A stretch of 64,000 nucleotides of DNA from an uncultured Chloroflexota bacterium (GTDB taxonomy: Bacteria; Chloroflexota; Anaerolineae; Anaerolineales; Anaerolineaceae). The position numbers and the translations under genes were made by a program. The notes beneath the pieces are model-generated. The model was not told where the DNA came from. It saw nothing but the letters and a program-made list of their open reading frames with translations, and did not search any database. This document shows, in pieces, positions 24,724 through 33,591 of this stretch. The stretch spans positions 1 to 64,000 of the forward strand of contig CADACE010000013.1 of NCBI GenBank assembly GCA_902786265.1, written 5' to 3'. How positions within the stretch are numbered: position 1 is the first letter of the stretch; each line of letters opens with the position of its first letter.

Positions 24724-25989
24724 ATGAAATACAGATTTTTGCTGCTTTGTTTATTGATCATGACCTTTGTTTGTGTATCTCTGTCTGCGGAAGCGGAGAA
24801 AATGGAATGTGATCTGACCTCTGTTGCCGCTGACCCTGATGTACAGGAAGCAGTCCCCGCGATTTCAGATGAGGATTACGTCCTTGGAAACAGCGATGCG
24901 GCGATGACCATCATCGTTTATGGGGATTTCCGCTGCGGAAATTCCGCTGAAGCTGTTGTGAACCTGATCGATCTGCAGAAAAAACATCCGGAAGATATCC
25001 GGCTGGTATTCCGTCTTTTTCCGCGTGATAATCACGTTGCCGCTCTGATGTGCGGCTATGCGCTGGAAGCATCGGCTGCTCAAAATCTTGATTTTGAGAC
25101 CATCAGCATTTTTTATGAATATTATACAAATATCTTTTCCATCGATACTGAGGCAGAGATGACATCATTTTTGAACAAAAATCTGCTCCCTGAGCTGCAA
25201 AAATATGATTTTGATTCCGCGAAATGGCAGCAGGTTTTTTACAGTTCGGCTATCCGGAAACGTGTCGGTAATTTGCGAAGAGAGGGTCTTCAGACCGGTT
25301 ATATCAGCGGAACCCCCACGATATTTATTAATGACACGTTTTATACCGGTGACAGAAGTCCCGATACTCTTGAATTGCTATACTGGATGGTAAAGGCGCA
25401 GTCGTTTAATTTTGACAGCTGCCCGGATCTTGTGACAGAACCCGGCAAGCAGTATTCTGCTGTTCTGGATACAACGAAAGGAACTGTGGAAATCGAACTG
25501 TTCCCGGACAACGCACCGTATGCGGTCAACAGCTTTGTTTTTCTGGCAGAAAACGGCTGGTATGACGGCAGCCCTTTCTATAAAACAGGGAGGGATGGTT
25601 TTGTCCTTCAAAGCGGCGATCCTGCCATCGGCGGCAGCGCGGATGCGGGATACAGTTATCCATTCGAGGCTTCACAAATAAAACCGGACCGGCCGGGTAT
25701 GGTAGGGATGGTCAAAAATGCCAAAGGACAGAATGACAGCCGCTTTTTCATAACCTACGACCTGAATGACTTCTATCAGGAGCGTTTTGAATTACTCGGT
25801 CCTTATATCGGAGATCCTTCAGCGGATGCGAGTAGTTTTACGGCAGAAATGATCGGAAATCTTGGAGAAAAATATACTTTCTTCGGACAGGTCACTGAAG
25901 AAACACTGCCGATCTTCAATTCCCTGACTACGGAAGACAGGATCAACACGGTTACCATCACATCTTCGTTGAATGCAGCAGCGGAATGA
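24724..25989 (+). CDS. exported DsbA-cyclophilin fusion with degenerate active sites
   Basis: A 421-residue paralogue of the foldase at 5261-6532, with the same plan: signal peptide (MKYRFLLLCLLIMTFVCVSL), thioredoxin-like domain (about 40-230), cyclophilin-like domain (about 250-415). The CXXC motif is reduced to Cys71-Gly-Asn-Ser74 (YGDFRCGNSAE), so the thiol pair needed for oxidation is lost. In the cyclophilin half the catalytic Arg position reads Lys or is displaced (FYKTGRDGF), and the QFF motif is RFF. It may act as a chaperone or glutathione-transferase-like binder rather than an oxidase. It is the third gene of the operon, 17 bases after its neighbour, behind GAAGAGGG. Confidence 0.85.
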   Translation: MKYRFLLLCLLIMTFVCVSLSAEAEKMECDLTSVAADPDVQEAVPAISDEDYVLGNSDAAMTIIVYGDFRCGNSAEAVVNLIDLQKKHPEDIRLVFRLFPRDNHVAALMCGYALEASAAQNLDFETISIFYEYYTNIFSIDTEAEMTSFLNKNLLPELQKYDFDSAKWQQVFYSSAIRKRVGNLRREGLQTGYISGTPTIFINDTFYTGDRSPDTLELLYWMVKAQSFNFDSCPDLVTEPGKQYSAVLDTTKGTVEIELFPDNAPYAVNSFVFLAENGWYDGSPFYKTGRDGFVLQSGDPAIGGSADAGYSYPFEASQIKPDRPGMVGMVKNAKGQNDSRFFITYDLNDFYQERFELLGPYIGDPSADASSFTAEMIGNLGEKYTFFGQVTEETLPIFNSLTTEDRINTVTITSSLNAAAE

Positions 25990-26337
25990 GATCAAAACTG
26001 ATTTCTGTGAACCTTGGAAATTGTGAGCATCATATCGATAAAAAGTTTTATCGATTACCGGATTCGCTGCAGGTCAAGCATATCTCAAAGGATGATCGAT
26101 AAAGCGAAGCCGGGCTTTATATAAAAAGAACCATTCAGATTACAGGGCTGTACTTTTTCACAGCCCTGTAAATATTTCACTTACATTTTACAGGCATTGA
26201 ATTGTGATTTATGAACCTGAGCTCAAATATGTTTTATAATCATTGAGAGGAATGCTTATTAATCAGCCTATAGTCTGATGTTTGAGTTTCAACACAAATG
26301 CTGAACATTTAAAAATTTTTATAAAGTAAGGAAAATC
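25990..26337. other. non-coding gap after exported-protein operon
   Basis: This 348-base AT-rich gap holds one clear hairpin (26141-26170) and a TATAAT at 26235-26240 that may serve rpe, without a convincing -35. I see no gene or further repeat. Confidence 0.5.
26141..26170 (+). terminator. terminator-like hairpin after exported-protein operon
   Basis: A perfect 11-bp stem TACAGGGCTGT/ACAGCCCTGTA with an 8-base loop is followed by AT-rich DNA with only a weak T-run. Confidence 0.5.
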
Positions 26338-26997
26338 ATGATCAAAATCGCACCTTCAATTCTGAACGGCAACATGAGTGATATCGCAGGCACCATCGCG
26401 ATGCTGAATAAAACGGAAGCCGACTGGGTCCATCTTGACGTCATGGATGGCGTGTTTGTTCCCAATATTACATTCGGACCGAAAACCGTCGCTGATATCC
26501 GGCCGCTGACCAAAAAGTTTTTTGATGCCCACCTGATGGTACATGACCCCAACATACTGCTGGAAGAATTCGCCAAAGCCGGCGCTGACCTGATCACCGT
26601 CCACTATGAGTCACCGGGCTGTGCCCATCTGGACCGCGTCATCCAGCGAATCCACGATCTCGGCATCAAAGCGGGCGTCGCGCTCAACCCGGCGACACCG
26701 GATTCCGTGCTGGATTACATCCTCGATTCCATCGATCTTGCCCTGGTCATGTCGGTCAATCCGGGGTTCGGCGGACAAAAATTTATCCCTTACTCTCTGC
26801 GGAAAATCGAATCCATCGCCAACACCGCAGCAAAACGCGGGTTATCCCTCGATATTGAAGTCGACGGCGGTGTCAAAGTCAACAACGCGGCGGAAGTTAT
26901 CAGCGCCGGCGCCACTGTCCTTGTGGCCGGTACCGCAGTGGTAGCAGCTCCGGACCCGATCCTGGCGGTAAAAGAATTGAAAGGATGTGGAAAATGA
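26338..26997 (+). CDS. rpe: ribulose-phosphate 3-epimerase
   Basis: A 219-residue TIM-barrel enzyme interconverting ribulose 5-phosphate and xylulose 5-phosphate in the pentose phosphate pathway. The metal-binding and catalytic segments are all present: HLDVMDGVFVPNITFGP (near 35), DAHLMVHDP (His, about 65), MSVNPGFGGQKF (about 140) and IEVDGGVKVNNA (about 173). TAAGGAAAA precedes the ATG. Its stop overlaps the start of the next gene (ATGA). Confidence 0.96.
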   Translation: MIKIAPSILNGNMSDIAGTIAMLNKTEADWVHLDVMDGVFVPNITFGPKTVADIRPLTKKFFDAHLMVHDPNILLEEFAKAGADLITVHYESPGCAHLDRVIQRIHDLGIKAGVALNPATPDSVLDYILDSIDLALVMSVNPGFGGQKFIPYSLRKIESIANTAAKRGLSLDIEVDGGVKVNNAAEVISAGATVLVAGTAVVAAPDPILAVKELKGCGK

Positions 26998-27962
26998 AAA
27001 TCGTTATTTTAGACGGCTATACAGTCAATCACGGCGATCTGAGCTGGGACGGCCTGAAAGAATTCGGTGAACTGACCGTTTATGACCGCACTCCGAAGGA
27101 TGTAAAGACGATCCTCGAGCGCATCGGCGATGCCGAAATCGTCCTGGAGAACAAGATCAATATGTCCCGGGAAGTGATGGACGCCAGCCCCAATCTCAAA
27201 TATATCGGTGAAATCGCCACCGGATACAACAATGTAGATATCGCCGCGGCGAAAGAAAAAGGGATCGTTGTCACCAATATTCCCGCATATTCCACGCCTT
27301 CTGTCGCACAGCTTGCCTTTGCCCTGCTGCTGGAGATCTGCCACCACGCGGCGCATCATAACGACCTGGTCCACAAAGGGGAATGGACCTCATGCCCCGA
27401 TACCATGTTTTACGACCACGCCTACCCCCTCATCGAACTCAGCGGAAAAACACTCGGCATCATCGGTTTCGGTCAGATCGGGCAGTCCGTCGCCCGGATC
27501 GCCCGCGCAATGGGGATGAATGTTATCGCCCACAGCCGCTCTGTGCGGGAAGAGGGGAAAGCCCTCGCGGATTACGTCTCACTTGACGAACTCTTCAGCC
27601 GGTCGGATATCATTTCCCTTCACTGTCCGCTGTTCCCCGAAACAAAAGGGATCATTAACGCGGAAAATATCGCGAAGATGAAGGATGGCGTCATCATCCT
27701 GAACACCAGCCGCGGACCGCTGATCAACGAAGCGGACCTGGCAGAAGCCCTGAAAACCGGTAAAGTTTATGCCGCCGGTGTCGATGTCGTCAGTGAAGAG
27801 CCCATGCGCGCGGATAACCCGCTGCTCAGCGCACCGAACTGCATCATTACACCTCATATGGCATGGATGCCGACCGAAGCGAGATCCCGCCTGATCGATA
27901 TCGCCGTGAATAACGTCCGCGCGTTTATCGCCGGGAACCCGATCAATAACGTTGCGGCATAA
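26994..27962 (+). CDS. D-2-hydroxyacid dehydrogenase (hydroxypyruvate/glycerate type)
   Basis: A 322-residue NAD-dependent dehydrogenase. The ATG at 26994 overlaps the rpe stop by 4 bases and has AAGGATG upstream; the ATG at 26985 lies inside rpe and is less likely. The Rossmann motif [18 protein letters not shown] is near residue 155. The catalytic Arg is in NTSRGPLI (about 240), Glu in VVSEEPM (about 265) and His in ITPHMAW (about 288). The best guess by similarity is glycerate dehydrogenase/hydroxypyruvate reductase, but lactate-type substrates are not excluded. Confidence 0.9.
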   Translation: MKIVILDGYTVNHGDLSWDGLKEFGELTVYDRTPKDVKTILERIGDAEIVLENKINMSREVMDASPNLKYIGEIATGYNNVDIAAAKEKGIVVTNIPAYSTPSVAQLAFALLLEICHHAAHHNDLVHKGEWTSCPDTMFYDHAYPLIELSGKTLGIIGFGQIGQSVARIARAMGMNVIAHSRSVREEGKALADYVSLDELFSRSDIISLHCPLFPETKGIINAENIAKMKDGVIILNTSRGPLINEADLAEALKTGKVYAAGVDVVSEEPMRADNPLLSAPNCIITPHMAWMPTEARSRLIDIAVNNVRAFIAGNPINNVAA

Positions 27963-27966
27963 TACC

Positions 27967-28404
27967 ATGAAGGCTGTGATCCAGCGTGTAACACACGCAT
28001 CTGTTACTGTTGACGGGAACTGTGTTTCCAAAATCGGCGACGGACTGCTGATCCTGCTCGGTATCGGTCCGGATGATGACGAAGAAAAAGCCCGCCTGAT
28101 GACAAAAAAAATCGCGGCACTGCGCATTTTCCAGGATGAAGCGGACAAAATGAACCTTTCCGTCCGCGATATCGGCGGCAGCGCGATCGTTGTTTCTCAA
28201 TTTACGCTGTATGCGGACTGCCGCAAAGGGAACCGCCCTTCCTTCACCGGGGCTGCCCTGCCTGCTGTCGCTTCGCCGCTGGTCGACCGGTTTATTGAAC
28301 TGCTGAATGAACAGGGTGTTCCGTCGCAGTCCGGTGTGTTCGGCGCCCATATGGACGTAGAGCTCCTGAACTGCGGACCGGTCACCATCCTGCTTGAGAT
28401 GTGA
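27967..28404 (+). CDS. dtd: D-aminoacyl-tRNA deacylase
   Basis: A 145-residue deacylase that hydrolyses D-aminoacyl-tRNA and glycyl-tRNA(Ala). The two signature blocks are [17 protein letters not shown] (about 80-96) and [10 protein letters not shown] at the C-terminus (the GP motif that rejects L-substrates). The ATG at 27967, 4 bases after the previous stop, begins MKAVIQRV, the standard N-terminus; an upstream in-frame start at 27952 lies in the preceding gene. There is no good Shine-Dalgarno, consistent with translational coupling. Confidence 0.96.
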   Translation: MKAVIQRVTHASVTVDGNCVSKIGDGLLILLGIGPDDDEEKARLMTKKIAALRIFQDEADKMNLSVRDIGGSAIVVSQFTLYADCRKGNRPSFTGAALPAVASPLVDRFIELLNEQGVPSQSGVFGAHMDVELLNCGPVTILLEM

Positions 28405-28414
28405 TCAGAAAAAG

Positions 28415-28455
28415 AAAGAGCCCGGGACCGGATCCCGGGCTCTTTTTATTTTTGG
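28415..28455. terminator. rho-independent terminator, bidirectional
   Basis: AAAGAGCCCGGG (28415-28426) pairs perfectly with CCCGGGCTCTTT (28434-28445) and is followed by TTATTTTT. It ends the rpe-dtd transcript and, on the minus strand, the repeat surface protein gene (A-rich flank read as T-run). Confidence 0.9.
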
Positions 28456-28464
28456 TTTAGCCGG

Positions 28465-31400
28465 TTAGTTATCAGATTCCGTTCTGACGATCAAGCGGAA
28501 GCCCCAGGTAAGGGATTCTACCGTTGCTTCATAGGAATAGGAATCTCCGTTTGCGCCGTCGATCGGTTCGAAGCCATTACCTTTGTTACATTCCCACTGA
28601 TACAGAATGGTCTGATCTTCTTCAAAACCTTCCAGAAGGGATGTCAATTTAATTTCTTCACCCATAGGCATCACAATACGGCGGGATGTAAAGATCAAAA
28701 CCTTATTGTCAGCATCGGGATCCTTTTCCTCGTCAGTCAGCACATCACCGCGGAAGATATAACCGGTCGGTCCGTCTGTAACTTCAACCAACAACCAGTC
28801 ACCTTCTCTGGAAATCACTTTTGCGGTACCATCTTCTTCAAACGTGTAGATGATCTCACTCATACCATCTGCTGCCGCGCGGACATTTGTTCCCACGGAA
28901 ACATTGAGCATACCGTCATCGACATCCGAATCTTCTTCCGGTTCCACAACAAAGCCGGTAGTTTCTTCATCCAGTTTAATTTCAAGCCAACCGGTTTCAT
29001 CTTTACTGACGACCACAAATTCAGCATCCTCTTCAAGAGTCTTGAGAACTTCAGAGGTTTCATCCGCTGCCGCATAAATAACTGTCCCGGCTGTAAGTGT
29101 GACAACTTCAGCAGAATCAGCTTCTCCGGTCATAACAAAGCCGGTAGTTTCTTCGCCCAGTTTAATTTCGAGCCAACCGGATTCATCTCTATTGATAACT
29201 ACAAATTCAGCATCCTCTTCAAGAGTCTTCAAAACCTCAGAGGTTTCATCCGCTGCCGCATAGATAACTGTCCCGGCCGTGAGTGTGACAACTTCGGCGG
29301 GTTCTTTGCTGTCTTCTTCAGCTTCTTCGGTCATAACAAAGCCGGTAGTTTCTTCACCCAGTCTAATTTCGAGCCAACCGGATTCATCTCTGTTGACGAC
29401 CTCAAATTCAGCATCCTCTTCAAGAGTCTTCAGAACCTCGGAGGTTTCATCCGCTGCCGCATAGATAACTGTCCCGGCTGTGAGTGTGACAACTTCGACG
29501 GATTCTTTGCTGTCTTCTTCAGCTTCTTCGGTCATAACAAAGCCGGTAGTTCCTTCATCCAGTTTAATTTCGAGCCAACCGGATTCATCTCTGTTGACGA
29601 CCGCAAATTCAGCATCCTCTTCAAGAGCATAAATAACTGTTCCGGCTGCGAGTGAGACAACTTCGGCGGGTTCTTTGCTCTCTTCGTCAGATTCTTCTTC
29701 AGCTTCTTCAGTCATAACAAAACCGGTAGTTTCTTCACCCAGTTTTATTTCGAGCCAACCGGTAAGTTCTGTCTCGACAACAACAAATTCAGTTTCTTCT
29801 TCGAGCGTCATCAGAACATCTGAAGCCGCATCGGCATCCGAGTAAATAACCGTTCCGGCTGCAAGGATAACAACATTATCGATTTCCGATTCAGGCACTT
29901 CGATAACATCCTCACCGGACTCTTCAGATTCTTCTGCAGCCGGTGCCACAAAACCGGAAGCATCTTCACCCAGCTGAATTTCAACCCAACCGGATTCAGA
30001 AATATTCAGAACAACAAATTCTGTTTCTTCCTCAAGGGTCATGATCACATCAGATTCAACACTATCCGATGCATAAATCACGGTATCCGCCGCAAACACC
30101 ATTGTCTGAATTTCCGGTACCGGAGTAGGTTCTACCTCGTCTTCGGGAGTCTCAGTCGGTTCCTCAGTAGGTTCTACCTCGACTTCGGGGGTCTCAGTCG
30201 GTTCCTCAGTAGGTTCGACCTCATCTTCGGGAGTCTCAGTCGGCTCCTCAGTAGGTTCGATCTCGTCTTCGGGGGTCTCAGTCGGCTCCTCAGTAGGTTC
30301 GACCTCGTCTTCGGGAGTCTCAGTCGGTTCCTCAGTAGGTTCGACTTCGTCTTCGATGGTTTCAGTCGGTTCCTCAGTAGGTTCGACCTCGTCTTCGGGA
30401 GTCTCAGTCGGTTCCTCAGTAGGTTCGACTTCGTCTTCGATGGTTTCAGTAGGTTCCTCAGTAGGTTCGACTTCATCTTCGGTGGTACCGGCAGGTTCCT
30501 CAGTAAGTTCGACTTTGTCATCGGTGGTCTCAGTCGGTTCCGGAGTAGATTCAGCCTCGTCATCGGTGATCTCGGTCGGTACCTCAGTGGGTTCGACTTC
30601 GTCTTCGGTGGTTTCGGTCGGTTCCGCAGTGGGTTCGGCTTCGTCTTCGGTGGTCTCAGTCGGTTCCGCAGTGGGTTCGACCTCATCTTCGGTGATTTCG
30701 GTCGGTTCCAGAGTAGGTTCGACTTCGTCTTCGGTGGTTTCGGTCGGTACCGCAGTGGGTTCGACTTCGTCTTCGGTGGTCTCGGTCGGTTCCGCAGTGG
30801 GTTCGACTTCGTCTTCGATGGTCTCGGTCGGTTCCGCAGTGGGTTCAACTTCGTCTTCGGTGGTCTCAGTCGGTTCCTCAGTAGGTTCAACTTCGTCATC
30901 GATGGTTTCAGTCGGTTCCGCAGTGGGTTCAACCTCATCTTCGGTGGTCTCGGTCGGTTCCGCAGTAGGTTCGACCTCATCTTCAGTGGTTTCAGTCGGT
31001 TCCGCAGTAAGTTCAACTTCGTCATCGATGGTTTCAGTCGGTTCCGCAGTGGGTTCGACCTCATCTTCGGTGGTCTCGGTCGGTTCCGCAGTAGGTTCAA
31101 CTTCGTCATCGATGGTTTCAGTCGGCTCCGCAGTGGGTTCGACTTCGTCTTCGGTCATTTCGGTCGGTTCCGGAGTAGGTTCTTCCTCTTCGTCAATTAT
31201 GACTTCAGCGGGTTCATCAACTTCTTCCCACATCTCTTCAGACGGTGTGACTTCAATATAACCATCAGTTACATGGAACATCACACGACCGAAATTCGGA
31301 TTAACATTTCTGAAGCTTCCGCCGTTCAACCCCATAAAGCTGACACCCACTTCACTTCTTTCAGCATAAGCATCGCCGGTAAATTCGAAGGAGTCTCCGG

Positions 31401-32487
31401 TGAAGACCTCCAGACCGACCGGGAAAATCTGCCTGAATGTGTAACCGTCAACAGCGTGCGTGTTTCCATCATATTCTACCGATTCCATCATACCGATAAT
31501 TTCAACTTCCACGTTGATAGGAGACACTTCCACATATCCATCTTCAATTACAAAATAAACATCAAACTCGTTATTCTTGTTTATGAACATGTGATCGGTC
31601 AATCCCATATAGGAAACACCGGCATCGATCAATTCAGCATAGGCTTGTCCGGTAAATATAAAATCGCCTTCAGTATAAGCATCATTACTGATCCCGGTTA
31701 CTGTATAACCGCTGGCAGCATGTCTTGCTCCGTCATATGTTGCATGCAGGTTATTGCCTTTGATCGTAACAAAAACTTCTCTGTTTACTTCTTCAGTCAC
31801 AATTTCTGTGGGCTCTTCAGTGGGCTCGGGAGTTTCTTCAACCGGGATTTCTGTGGAGTCCGCAGTGGGTTCGGGAGTTTCATCACCCGCATCTTCAGTG
31901 GGGCCTGCAGTAGGCTCAGGAGTTTCATCGCCCGGGATTTCTGTGGACTCTTCAGTAGGTTCGGGAGTTTCATCACCCGCATCTTCTGTGGGCTCTTCTG
32001 TAGATTCTGGAGTTTCATCACCCGCATCTTCAGTGGGGTCTGCAGTAGGTTCGGGAGTTTCATCACCCGTATCTTCTGTGGGCTCTTCTGTAGGTTCAGG
32101 AATTTCATCACCCGCATCTTCTGTGGGCTCTTCTGTAGGTTCAGGAGCTTCATCACCCGCATCTTCTGTGGGTTCTTCAGTGGGCTCGGGAATTTCTTCT
32201 TCCTCAGGTTCTTCCGGCACATCAGCGGGTTCGGGAGTCTCTTCCTCCTCAGGTTCTTCCGGCACTTCAGCAGGTTCGGGAGTCTCTTCCTCTTCAGCTG
32301 CTGCGGGCACGTCAGTGCTTTCACCCTCATTCTTATTTTCGTCAGTTACTGTAATCGTAACAACAGGACTATTAACATCTGTTGTTACCTGGAGTGCCGG
32401 CAGCAGAGGTACTGCATATGCTTGTACGGCAGCAATTGCCAACATTATTAGAAATACAGTCAAAAACGCAATAAAAACCTTTTTCAT
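28465..32487 (-). CDS. large acidic exported repeat protein with MBG-like and SH3-like modules
   Basis: A 1340-residue exported protein behind a strong AGGAGG. A signal peptide (about 1-26) is followed by Pro/Glu/Thr repeats of about 15 residues (TPEPTEEPTEDAGDE type, about 90-225). Two MBG-like beta domains come next (VTIKGNNLHATYDG and VEIIGMMESVEYDG, about 240-420). A second array of about 25 units of 14 residues (VEPTAEPTETTEDE) spans about 430-785. Seven SH3-like units (GTVIYAAADETSEVLKTLEE type, ending in GFVM) run from about 795 to 1250; the third lacks about 16 residues. The C-terminus is an Ig-like domain (ILYQWECNKGNGFEPIDG). It is extremely acidic and probably extends from the surface as a stalk with glycan- or protein-binding modules. 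No anchor motif is visible. Confidence 0.85.
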   Translation of the reverse strand: MKKVFIAFLTVFLIMLAIAAVQAYAVPLLPALQVTTDVNSPVVTITVTDENKNEGESTDVPAAAEEEETPEPAEVPEEPEEEETPEPADVPEEPEEEEIPEPTEEPTEDAGDEAPEPTEEPTEDAGDEIPEPTEEPTEDTGDETPEPTADPTEDAGDETPESTEEPTEDAGDETPEPTEESTEIPGDETPEPTAGPTEDAGDETPEPTADSTEIPVEETPEPTEEPTEIVTEEVNREVFVTIKGNNLHATYDGARHAASGYTVTGISNDAYTEGDFIFTGQAYAELIDAGVSYMGLTDHMFINKNNEFDVYFVIEDGYVEVSPINVEVEIIGMMESVEYDGNTHAVDGYTFRQIFPVGLEVFTGDSFEFTGDAYAERSEVGVSFMGLNGGSFRNVNPNFGRVMFHVTDGYIEVTPSEEMWEEVDEPAEVIIDEEEEPTPEPTEMTEDEVEPTAEPTETIDDEVEPTAEPTETTEDEVEPTAEPTETIDDEVELTAEPTETTEDEVEPTAEPTETTEDEVEPTAEPTETIDDEVEPTEEPTETTEDEVEPTAEPTETIEDEVEPTAEPTETTEDEVEPTAVPTETTEDEVEPTLEPTEITEDEVEPTAEPTETTEDEAEPTAEPTETTEDEVEPTEVPTEITDDEAESTPEPTETTDDKVELTEEPAGTTEDEVEPTEEPTETIEDEVEPTEEPTETPEDEVEPTEEPTETIEDEVEPTEEPTETPEDEVEPTEEPTETPEDEIEPTEEPTETPEDEVEPTEEPTETPEVEVEPTEEPTETPEDEVEPTPVPEIQTMVFAADTVIYASDSVESDVIMTLEEETEFVVLNISESGWVEIQLGEDASGFVAPAAEESEESGEDVIEVPESEIDNVVILAAGTVIYSDADAASDVLMTLEEETEFVVVETELTGWLEIKLGEETTGFVMTEEAEEESDEESKEPAEVVSLAAGTVIYALEEDAEFAVVNRDESGWLEIKLDEGTTGFVMTEEAEEDSKESVEVVTLTAGTVIYAAADETSEVLKTLEEDAEFEVVNRDESGWLEIRLGEETTGFVMTEEAEEDSKEPAEVVTLTAGTVIYAAADETSEVLKTLEEDAEFVVINRDESGWLEIKLGEETTGFVMTGEADSAEVVTLTAGTVIYAAADETSEVLKTLEEDAEFVVVSKDETGWLEIKLDEETTGFVVEPEEDSDVDDGMLNVSVGTNVRAAADGMSEIIYTFEEDGTAKVISREGDWLLVEVTDGPTGYIFRGDVLTDEEKDPDADNKVLIFTSRRIVMPMGEEIKLTSLLEGFEEDQTILYQWECNKGNGFEPIDGANGDSYSYEATVESLTWGFRLIVRTESDN
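30125..31180 (-). repeat. 42-bp in-frame repeat array in surface protein gene
   Basis: About 25 tandem copies of a 42-bp unit encode 14-residue repeats with a constant EPT..PTE core and TTEDE, TIDDE, TPEDE or similar tails. Neighbouring copies differ at a few bases, so expansion is partly old. The array leaves long open frames on both strands that are not genes. Confidence 0.85.
31810..32215 (-). repeat. 45-bp in-frame repeat array in surface protein gene
   Basis: Around nine 45-bp units encode 15-residue PEPTEEPTEDAGDE-type repeats, distinct in period and tail (DAGDE or IPGDE) from the downstream 42-bp array of the same gene. Confidence 0.8.
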
Positions 32488-32598
32488 GACTTTCCTCCTG
32501 AAAAGGGTGGAATCATCCGCTTTTTTACAACTTCTTTTCCATTATCGAAGTGATAAGCGTCTTCGGTGACTACTACCACCACTTAACTTACTTTTTTT

Positions 32599-32668
32599 CG
32601 GTGATCACTCCGCAGCTCATGACATTAAGCACACGAATTTCTCCCGGTATTATAACATAGGATCACCG
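32599..32668 (-). promoter_or_regulatory. candidate promoter with flanking inverted repeat
   Basis: TATAAT on the minus strand at 32649-32654 is bracketed by an exact 8-bp inverted repeat CGGTGATC/GATCACCG. The -35 is weak (TTTCGT at 17 bases). This could be an operator or a leader hairpin for the surface protein gene. Confidence 0.35.
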
Positions 32669-32858
32669 TATACGAAAAAGCCAATCCGACCGAAATTGAC
32701 GGATTGTTACTTCTGACATAACTCTTATTACATATTATATCAAAAATTTTTCAATCTCAAATATCAATTTTCAAATTTATTTCACATGATTTTATATCAA
32801 ATGTCATGATTGTATAGCCAATCGAAAACAAATCAATATTCACTTTTCAAAATACTGC

Positions 32859-32885
32859 TTATCACAGCAAAAAGAGCTGTGATAA
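32859..32885. promoter_or_regulatory. hairpin immediately upstream of maf
   Basis: TTATCACAGC and GCTGTGATAA form a perfect 10-bp stem with a 7-base loop, ending 10 bases before the maf ATG. TAAAAT (32883-32888) overlaps its 3' arm and stands 7 bases before the ATG, so it may be a -10 box of a leaderless promoter or an operator. Confidence 0.4.
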
Positions 32886-32895
32886 AATTTTATTT

Positions 32896-33591
32896 ATGGA
32901 GAATGTAAAAATCATCCTTGCCTCAGCCTCACCGCGCCGGCAGCTTATGCTGTCCTGGATCATACCGGAATTCGAAAGCATTTCAGCAGATATTGACGAG
33001 ACACCGCTTCCGGGTGAACTGCCGCAGCCATATTGCCAGCGCATGGCTCTGAAAAAGGTCCTTCACTGTTCAAATATCGTCCCCGAAGGCGGATTTGTTA
33101 TCGGTTCAGACACAACTGTCACCCTCAATAACAAAATCCTGGGTAAACCGGCTGATGAAAACCAGGCCATGGAAATGCTCAGCATGCTGAACAGGAAAGA
33201 GCATCTGGTATATACTTCTGTCGCGATCGGAAACCGAAAAAAAGGGAAACTCAGCATTAAGCAGACGATTTGTGAAACCGTCGTCCGCTTCCGCGATATG
33301 GGATATGATGAGATCCGGGATTATGTGGAAAGCGGCGACCCTATGGGGAAAGCCGGCGCCTACGCGATCCAAAATCATGAATTTCATCCGGTGGAAACCT
33401 TTCGCGGATGTTATGCTTCGGTGGTGGGATTTCCGCTTTGCCACGTCGGAAACATACTTCACCGTTTCGGATACGATACTTTTCCCCAAATCCGTTCCGC
33501 ATGTATGGCAGGGACAAAAATTTATTGCAGCCATATTCCTGTTATCAATATCAGTGATGTTGAAATAACCGGAATTCAAGGAGAATCATAG
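32896..33591 (+). CDS. maf: Maf-like nucleotide pyrophosphatase
   Basis: A 231-residue Maf protein; the family hydrolyses (d)NTPs, often modified or non-canonical ones, to monophosphates. The N-terminal phosphate loop ILASASPRRQLML, the GSDTTV block near residue 73 and the YVESGDPMGKAGAYAIQ block near 145 are all present. The last 30 or so residues extend beyond the usual length of about 200. No Shine-Dalgarno stands before the ATG; a hairpin with a possible -10 does. The stop abuts the ATG of the PBP gene. Confidence 0.92.
   Translation: MENVKIILASASPRRQLMLSWIIPEFESISADIDETPLPGELPQPYCQRMALKKVLHCSNIVPEGGFVIGSDTTVTLNNKILGKPADENQAMEMLSMLNRKEHLVYTSVAIGNRKKGKLSIKQTICETVVRFRDMGYDEIRDYVESGDPMGKAGAYAIQNHEFHPVETFRGCYASVVGFPLCHVGNILHRFGYDTFPQIRSACMAGTKIYCSHIPVINISDVEITGIQGES

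Larger units (their letters stand above)
32488..32895. other. divergent non-coding gap between surface protein gene and maf
   Basis: A 408-base AT-rich gap. On the minus strand a TATAAT (32649-32654) would give the surface protein gene a leader of about 155 nt. CGGTGATC (32599-32606) and GATCACCG (32661-32668) form an inverted repeat around that -10, and CGAAG/CTTCG makes a small hairpin near 32542-32561. Near maf a 10-bp hairpin lies at 32859-32885. Confidence 0.45.

Noticed and set aside
30174..31261. Long open frames on both strands across the 42-bp repeats, including an all Val/Ser/Gly frame
   Set aside because: They are alternative readings of one repetitive coding unit. The minus-strand frame used for the 1340-residue protein has the signal peptide, a strong ribosome site and folded domains at both ends.
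31754..32569. Plus-strand frame rich in Gly, Ser and Val over the 45-bp repeats
   Set aside because: It is antisense to the surface protein gene and has no start signal or recognisable domain; repeat composition keeps it open.
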